DNA of 6,506 bases from Paludibacter sp. (GTDB lineage: Bacteria; Bacteroidota; Bacteroidia; Bacteroidales; Paludibacteraceae): contig JAUSNQ010000216.1 of NCBI GenBank assembly GCA_030655595.1, forward strand, positions 1 through 6,506, read 5' to 3'. The position numbers and the translations under genes were made by a program. Under the pieces are notes generated by a model. It did not search any database. It had not been told where the DNA came from and was given only the letters and a program-made list of their open reading frames with translations. Shown in pieces: positions 1 through 4,137 of the stretch. The number at the start of each line of letters is the position of its first letter. Within the stretch, counting starts at the first letter, position 1.

Positions 1-1502
1 ATAAACATGACTTTCGACAAATCGAAATCCACATCCAAATAATTATCGTGAAACGCCGTGTTTTGTTCCGGATCCAGCACCTCCAACAAAGCTGATGAAG
101 GATCTCCTTTGTAATCAGCTGTCACCTTATCAATTTCATCGAGCACAAAAACGGGATTGGCCGATTCTGCTTTTTGGATATTATGCATGATTCTGCCTGG
201 CAATGCTCCGATGTAAGTCCTCCGATGACCCCGGATTTCTGCTTCATCGTGCAAGCCACCCAAAGAAACACGCACGTATTTGCGGTTCAATGCCCTGGCA
301 ATGGATTTTCCCAAAGAAGTTTTGCCGACTCCCGGAGGGCCGTACAGACAAATGATAGGCGATTTCATGTCACCTTTCAGTTTCAAGACAGCCAAATGTT
401 CAATGATGCGGTCTTTCACCTTTTCCATGCCAAAATGGTCTGCATTCAGGACTTTCATGGCATGCTTCAGATTGAAATTATCCGTCGTATATTCATTCCA
501 CGGCAAATCAAGCATGGTTTCGATATAATTCAACTGGGTTGAATAATCGGGCGAATGCTGACTGGTACGCTCCAGTTTTTTCAGCTCTTTATCAAAAGCT
601 TTGGCGACTGCTTCTCCCCATTTCTTTTTGGCAGCACGTTGTTTGAAATCGGCTAAATCCAACTCAGGCGAAGCGCCACCGAGTTCATTTTGAATGGTTT
701 TCATCTGCTGTTGCAGGAAATACTCCCGTTGCTGCTGATCGATGCCCGCTTTGGCTTTGTTTTGAATTGACATTTTCATCTCCAGCAACTGCGACTCTTT
801 GTTCAGCAGTTCGAGCAGATGATAACCCCTTTCGAGCACCTCATCCAATTCGAGCAAATGAATTTTATCTTTTACCTGTAAGCTGAAATTCACACAAATA
901 TAGTTGATAAGAAACACAGGATTTTCGATGTTGCGAATAGCAAAAGTCGTTTCAGGAGGCAATATACCCGAATTGACAATCATATCAGAAGCCAAATCCT
1001 TGATCGACGAAACAAGAGCATGAAAGACGCCAGCATCTTTTTTCTCATCCGGAATGATATCTTCCATCAAACTCACACGCGCTTTCATGTAAGGTTTCAT
1101 CGTCACCAACTCACCCAGCCTGAAACGGCGCTTGCCTTCTAAAATAACGGTGGTAGAACCATCAGGCATTTCTAATATACGTACTACTTGTGCGACAGTA
1201 CCCACTCCATAAAGCTGGTCGATAGTCGGATCTTCCAATTTCCGGTCGAATTGTGTACAAACGCCAATCAGTTGCTCATTCTGGTGTGCCTGACGAACCA
1301 ACTTCAACGATTTCGGTCGGGCAACCGTCACCGGCAGTAACACACCCGGATAAATTACCATGTTGCGTAAGGCAAGAATCGGGAGACTGGCACCCGGGTC
1401 TAACTGAATATCATGAGAACGCTCATCCAAAGAGATAATCGGAAAAACCTCCGACGAACCCATCATGTCATCTGAAAAGAAATTGTCAAATTGATTACTC
1501 AT
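1..1502 (-). CDS. lon: Lon ATP-dependent protease, N-terminal 500 residues (partial, runs off left edge)
   Basis: This is the cytoplasmic AAA+ serine protease that unfolds and degrades misfolded and short-lived regulatory proteins. The reading frame is open from ATG at 1502-1500 to the left edge. A LAN substrate-binding domain starts near residue 40 with LPILALRNMVIYPGVLLPV. A helical linker around residues 255-275 carries the family-typical QQREYFLQQQMKTIQNELGG. The AAA+ module has Walker A GPPGVGKT at residues 388-395 and Walker B FVLDEID, with Asp455 and Glu456. The sensor regions and the Ser/Lys protease domain lie outside the window, so completeness cannot be judged. Walker positions are about 32 residues later than in E. 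coli Lon, which reflects an acidic, poorly conserved N-terminal extension. The start is favoured because a matching promoter lies upstream; Met13 and Met14 are alternatives. There is no Shine-Dalgarno sequence. It is divergent from the lipoprotein gene. Confidence 0.97.
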   Translation of the reverse strand, partial: MSNQFDNFFSDDMMGSSEVFPIISLDERSHDIQLDPGASLPILALRNMVIYPGVLLPVTVARPKSLKLVRQAHQNEQLIGVCTQFDRKLEDPTIDQLYGVGTVAQVVRILEMPDGSTTVILEGKRRFRLGELVTMKPYMKARVSLMEDIIPDEKKDAGVFHALVSSIKDLASDMIVNSGILPPETTFAIRNIENPVFLINYICVNFSLQVKDKIHLLELDEVLERGYHLLELLNKESQLLEMKMSIQNKAKAGIDQQQREYFLQQQMKTIQNELGGASPELDLADFKQRAAKKKWGEAVAKAFDKELKKLERTSQHSPDYSTQLNYIETMLDLPWNEYTTDNFNLKHAMKVLNADHFGMEKVKDRIIEHLAVLKLKGDMKSPIICLYGPPGVGKTSLGKSIARALNRKYVRVSLGGLHDEAEIRGHRRTYIGALPGRIMHNIQKAESANPVFVLDEIDKVTADYKGDPSSALLEVLDPEQNTAFHDNYLDVDFDLSKVMF

Positions 1503-1522
1503 TTTAAATTGAATATATTTAC

Positions 1523-1535
1523 TGCCATATTGGCA
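1523..1535. promoter_or_regulatory. Short inverted repeat in the lon leader
   Basis: TGCCA-TAT-TGGCA is a perfect 5-bp inverted repeat with a 3-nt centre, 20 bp before the lon start codon and inside its predicted leader. It could be a small operator or a weak RNA hairpin near the ribosome-binding region. It does not match the CIRCE or HAIR heat-shock operators. A palindrome of this length can arise by chance, so the role is unproven. Confidence 0.25.
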
Positions 1536-1648
1536 CGAATAATTAATAATAGGATATGTCTAAACAAACGATTATAACCAATGCATTTATTTTCAACAAT
1601 TTATAATATATTGCTCGTAAAGGATGCCCCCTAAGTCAATTGATGTGC

Positions 1649-1678
1649 CAAAGTTAGAAATAATCACCGACTTTCAAA
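1649..1678 (-). promoter_or_regulatory. Predicted lon promoter, Bacteroidota type
   Basis: Read on the minus strand, TAACTTTG (1656-1649) fits the -7 consensus TAnnTTTG of the Bacteroidota primary sigma factor, and TTTG (1678-1675) fits the -33 element, with an 18-nt spacer that is slightly short. Transcription would start near 1642, giving a leader of about 140 nt. No other TAnnTTTG match was seen on this strand in the intergenic region. The motif match is seen; activity is inferred. Confidence 0.6.
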
Positions 1679-1689
1679 AACATCCGGTG

Positions 1690-1721
1690 TTTGGGAATAC
1701 GTGAAAATTAGCGTAAATTTG
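1690..1721 (+). promoter_or_regulatory. Predicted promoter of the DUF4369/TlpA-like lipoprotein gene
   Basis: TTTG at 1690-1693, a 20-nt spacer, then TAAATTTG at 1714-1721 make an exact match to the Bacteroidota -33/-7 consensus TTTG / TAnnTTTG. The start of transcription would be near 1728, leaving a leader of about 33 nt before the ATG at 1761. Its -33 element is only 11 bp from that of the divergent lon promoter, so the two are arranged back to back. Confidence 0.7.
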
Positions 1722-1760
1722 CGCGGTGAAAGATAAGTTATATAGATTTAAAACAGCATT

Positions 1761-2945
1761 ATGAAGCAATTTTTGTTTTTTGTTCTTGTCATTGTTACTT
1801 TAACTGCATGCGATAGCGGCAACAAATTTAAAGTTGAAGGTGTCATCGAAGGTGGCGGCGGCGAAATGGTTTACTTAGAGCACAACGGTCTCTCGAAAAG
1901 CACCTTGCTCGATTCTACGAAAATCAACGCCAAAGGGGAGTTTCATTTCAGGGCAAAAAGTCCTGTATATCCCGATTTTTACTGCTTGAAGCTGGGATCC
2001 AAACAAATTCATTTTGCGGTTGATTCCACGGAGACCATTCATGTTACAGCGGCATTCGATAATTTTTCGACGGAATACGTCATTACCGGATCCGAGTCGA
2101 ACACGGATATCCAAATACTCAGAAAATCTGTCGCGGGCATCCAAAGCAAAGCGAATCAGATTATTCGCGGCATGAATAGCAGCGAAAGAGACAAGTTGTT
2201 GAATGAGCTTTATGAGCGGATTGAAGCCCACAAGGTGACTGCAAGACCCATCATCCTCAAGAATCCGAGGTCGGCTGCTGCTTATTTTGCAATTTTTCAA
2301 AAAGTGAACGACACCTATATTTTTTCGCCTTACGTGAAAGAAGACCGACCCTATTGTGCTGCCGTTGCGACATCCTATCACACCTACATGCCTGATTACG
2401 ATCGTTCCAAAAATCTGTATAAATTGGTAATGGATGCCATACAAGCTGATCGTCAGGCTCGTCAGCAAGAAAACTGGCGCGAGATAGTCGACAATGCAGC
2501 AACCGGCTATATCGACATAGAACTACCCGACCGGAACGGAAACAATCAAAAACTATCCGATTTGATAGGTAAAGTTATTTTGTTGGATTTTTCGGCTTAT
2601 GAATCGCGCGAAAGCGTGCAGTATACTTTTGCCCTGCGCGAATTGTACAACAAGTTTGCTGCCGGAGGATTTGAGATTTTTCAGGTATCGCTCGACCGCA
2701 ACAAAATTTTGTGGGAAGATGCCGTGGAAAACCTGCCGTGGATTTGTGTGCGGGATGCCAACGGACCGAACACCATTCATGCCACGACCTACAACATCAC
2801 CGGCATTCCCAGCTATTTCCTGATCAACCGTCAGGGTGATATTATCGGTCGGGATATGAATTTGCAAACGCTGGAGAGAGAGATTCAAAAACAACTTAAA
2901 TCAGCGAAGAGCGAAAAGCGAAAAGAGCGAAAAGCTAAAAGCTAA
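1761..2945 (+). CDS. Lipoprotein with DUF4369 and a CXXC-less thioredoxin-like (TlpA/AhpC-TSA) domain
   Basis: This is a 394-residue envelope lipoprotein. A short hydrophobic signal ends in the lipobox LTAC, with lipidated Cys17. Residues about 22-115 fit DUF4369 (GVIEG, MVYLE, DSTKIN, GEFHF and the closing ITGS), a domain commonly joined to TlpA-like thioredoxin folds in Bacteroidota. A mostly helical, charged linker follows to about 245. Residues about 246-380 are thioredoxin-like: GKVILLDFSAYESRES, then FEIFQVSLD, then the cis-proline loop TGIPSYFLINRQG with Pro350. Where active members have WCxxC, this protein has AYESRES and no cysteine, so disulfide exchange is not expected; the other cysteines (75, 199, 329) are not paired that way. 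Two D-S-T sequons (51-53, 88-90) match the Bacteroidota O-glycosylation motif. The tail after residue 380 (SAKSEKRKERKAKS) is strongly basic and mostly encoded by the heptad repeat, which also provides the stop codon. The start has a good promoter 40 bp upstream. The function is unknown; a binding or structural envelope role is a guess. Confidence 0.9.
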   Translation: MKQFLFFVLVIVTLTACDSGNKFKVEGVIEGGGGEMVYLEHNGLSKSTLLDSTKINAKGEFHFRAKSPVYPDFYCLKLGSKQIHFAVDSTETIHVTAAFDNFSTEYVITGSESNTDIQILRKSVAGIQSKANQIIRGMNSSERDKLLNELYERIEAHKVTARPIILKNPRSAAAYFAIFQKVNDTYIFSPYVKEDRPYCAAVATSYHTYMPDYDRSKNLYKLVMDAIQADRQARQQENWREIVDNAATGYIDIELPDRNGNNQKLSDLIGKVILLDFSAYESRESVQYTFALRELYNKFAAGGFEIFQVSLDRNKILWEDAVENLPWICVRDANGPNTIHATTYNITGIPSYFLINRQGDIIGRDMNLQTLEREIQKQLKSAKSEKRKERKAKS

Positions 2946-2996
2946 GAGCTAAAAGCTAAGAGCTAAAAGCTAAAAGCTAAGAACGAAAAGCGAAAA
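2904..2996 (+). repeat. Heptanucleotide tandem repeat GC(G/T)AA(A/G)A overlapping the lipoprotein 3' end
   Basis: Thirteen consecutive 7-bp units can be read: GCGAAGA, GCGAAAA twice, a 2-nt GA insertion, GCGAAAA, then GCTAAAA and GCTAAGA variants to 2982, then ACGAAAA and GCGAAAA. The G-to-T change at position 3 of the unit separates outer GCG units from inner GCT units. The first 42 bases lie inside the lipoprotein gene. Because 7 is not a multiple of 3, the units are read in successive frames, giving a Lys/Arg/Glu/Ser/Ala-rich tail, and a GCTAA unit provides the stop at 2943-2945. Such arrays commonly change copy number by slippage. Confidence 0.92.
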
Positions 2997-3068
2997 AACT
3001 GAAAGATAATAGCTGAAAGATAAGTTGAATACAATTAGCTTTTAGCTCTTAGTTTTTAGCTTTTAGCT
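2940..3068 (+). repeat. Long inverted repeat and predicted RNA hairpin between the lipoprotein gene and queG
   Basis: The heptad stretch 2940-2973 is matched by an inverted copy at 3035-3068. Of 34 positions, 32 are Watson-Crick and the other two would be G-U pairs in RNA, so the plus-strand transcript could form a continuous 34-bp stem with a 61-nt loop. The left arm contains the lipoprotein stop codon; the right arm ends 9 nt before the queG ATG and covers the place where a ribosome would bind. The right arm is T-rich but there is no U tract after it, so it is not a classical intrinsic terminator. Because the left array is repetitive, several pairing registers are possible. Confidence 0.8.
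2999..3023 (+). repeat. Two copies of CTGAAAGATAA between the repeat arms
   Basis: CTGAAAGATAA occurs at 2999-3009 and again at 3013-3023, separated by 3 nt. The copies sit in the loop between the heptad array and its inverted counterpart and look like diverged relatives of the heptad units. No function is evident. Confidence 0.55.
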
Positions 3069-3077
3069 ACATTGAAC

Positions 3078-4004
3078 ATGTCCAAAGAAATAATCATAGA
3101 AAAAGCATTATCGGTTGGTTTCGATGCATGTGGCATAGCCCAGGCAGAAGCTTTGACTGAGGATGCTGTTTTTTTGCAAACGTGGTTGGATGCAGGCATG
3201 CATGGCGACATGGAATTTCTGACCCGCAATTTCGAAAAAAGGACAGATCCGCGGGTATTGGTGCCGGGATGCAAAACGGTGGTTGTCGTATTATTTAATT
3301 ACTATCCCGAACGCAAACAGGATGCCGCCTTGCCTCAAATATCCAAATATGCTTATTCGCAGGTTGACTACCACACGGTGATGAAAGCAAAACTTCGGGA
3401 ATTAGAAATACAACTACAGGCAACATTTGGCGAAGCTTGTGTGGCCAAAGACTACCAACATAGTTTTGTCGATTCGGCTCCCGTACTCGAAAAACGCTGG
3501 GCACAAAAAGCAGGATTGGGTTGGATAGGCAGACATTCGCAACTTATTCATCCAAAATTCGGTTCGTATTTTTTCATTGGCATCCTGATGCTGAATATCG
3601 ACTTAGAACCTTCCGAAGCACCTTTCCCATTTCGCTGCGGTAGTTGCCGGAAATGCATCGACGCTTGTCCGACCGGCGCACTCACAGGCGACGGACACAT
3701 GGATGCCCGCAAATGCATCTCCTACCTCACCATCGAAAGCAAATCAGATGTTCCTGACGAATTTAAAGACAAACTTTCGGGTTGCATCGTAGGATGCGAT
3801 ATCTGCAACGATGTTTGTCCCTGGAACAAACGCTTTGCGCAAATCCACAACCATCCGGAACTCGCTCCCACCGAAGCTATTTTTCATCTCAAAAAAGAAG
3901 ACTGGGAATCCATGACAGAAGAACAATACAAGGAGATATTCCAAAAATCGGCAGTCAGGCGAGCAAAATTGGAACGAATTAAAAAGATTTTGCCGGACAC
4001 ATAA
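3078..4004 (+). CDS. queG: Epoxyqueuosine reductase QueG
   Basis: This cytoplasmic, cobalamin-dependent iron-sulfur enzyme reduces epoxyqueuosine to queuosine in the anticodon wobble position of tRNAs with GUN anticodons, the last step of queuosine synthesis. Counting from ATG 3078 it has 308 residues. The N-terminal cobalamin-binding reductase part includes FVDSAPVLEKRWAQKAGLGW, with Asp132 at the position of the family's catalytic acid. The ferredoxin-like part carries two 4Fe-4S motifs: CGSCRKCIDACP (Cys187, 190, 193, 197) and CIVGCDICNDVCPWN (Cys236, 240, 243, 247), with Cys213 in RKCISYLTIE between them. The length fits the short form without the C-terminal HEAT-like extension of the E. 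coli enzyme. An in-frame TTG at 3072 would add two residues, but the ATG gives the expected N terminus. All key residues are present. The gene follows the lipoprotein by 132 bp with no clear promoter, so read-through past the hairpin is likely. No other queuosine gene is in the window. Confidence 0.97.
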   Translation: MSKEIIIEKALSVGFDACGIAQAEALTEDAVFLQTWLDAGMHGDMEFLTRNFEKRTDPRVLVPGCKTVVVVLFNYYPERKQDAALPQISKYAYSQVDYHTVMKAKLRELEIQLQATFGEACVAKDYQHSFVDSAPVLEKRWAQKAGLGWIGRHSQLIHPKFGSYFFIGILMLNIDLEPSEAPFPFRCGSCRKCIDACPTGALTGDGHMDARKCISYLTIESKSDVPDEFKDKLSGCIVGCDICNDVCPWNKRFAQIHNHPELAPTEAIFHLKKEDWESMTEEQYKEIFQKSAVRRAKLERIKKILPDT

Positions 4005-4040
4005 TAGAATAGAATGATAATCCGCATGATTTCCTAATTA

Positions 4041-4054
4041 GTCCCGTTAGGGAC
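4041..4054. repeat. Palindromic intergenic element GTCCC-GTTA-GGGAC
   Basis: A perfect 5-bp GC-rich inverted repeat with a 4-nt centre lies in the A/T-rich spacer between the convergent queG and T9SS genes, followed by GAAATGTCTGTAGAAA. From memory, similar GTCCCGTAGGGAC-GAAAT words recur between genes in many Bacteroidota genomes, so this is probably one copy of a dispersed palindromic repeat; that was not checked here. With no T run after it, it is a poor candidate for the queG terminator. Confidence 0.5.
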
Positions 4055-4087
4055 GAAATGTCTGTAGAAACATGATGTCATCACACG

Positions 4088-4114
4088 AAAAAAGCCGCAC
4101 TTTTCAGTGCAGCT
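4088..4114 (-). terminator. Intrinsic terminator of the T9SS-sorted protein gene
   Basis: On the minus strand, AGCTGCACT, a GAAA loop and AGTGCGGCT form a 9-bp stem with one G-U pair, closed by a GNRA-type tetraloop and followed directly by six T residues. It begins 23 nt after the TAA stop at 4140-4138, an ideal position for Rho-independent termination. In the queG direction the stem lacks a T run but has a leading A run, so it acts mainly on the minus strand. Confidence 0.9.
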
Positions 4115-4137
4115 CTCCATTCGTAGCTTAAATGCTA

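Noticed and set aside
174..542. Plus-strand open frame of 122 codons, and a second at 280-528
   Set aside because: Both lie opposite lon, over the Walker A and B coding region, whose minus-strand protein is unmistakable. Their translations show no recognisable family or start signal.
1253..1438. Plus-strand open frame of 61 codons
   Set aside because: It lies inside the N-terminal coding part of lon on the other strand and has no homology signal.
1875..2468. Minus-strand open frame of 197 codons
   Set aside because: It is the antisense shadow of the lipoprotein gene, which has a lipobox, recognisable domains and a promoter. The shadow protein has none of these.
2940..3068. Ordinary intrinsic terminator after the lipoprotein gene
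   Set aside because: The stem is A/T-rich with a 61-nt loop and no U tract following, so it lacks the features of Rho-independent termination even if it slows polymerase.
2904..3069. CRISPR array
   Set aside because: The units are 7 bp and contiguous with no unique spacers, and there are no cas genes.
3072..3077. TTG start that would add two residues to QueG
   Set aside because: The ATG at 3078 gives the normal QueG N terminus and is the stronger codon.
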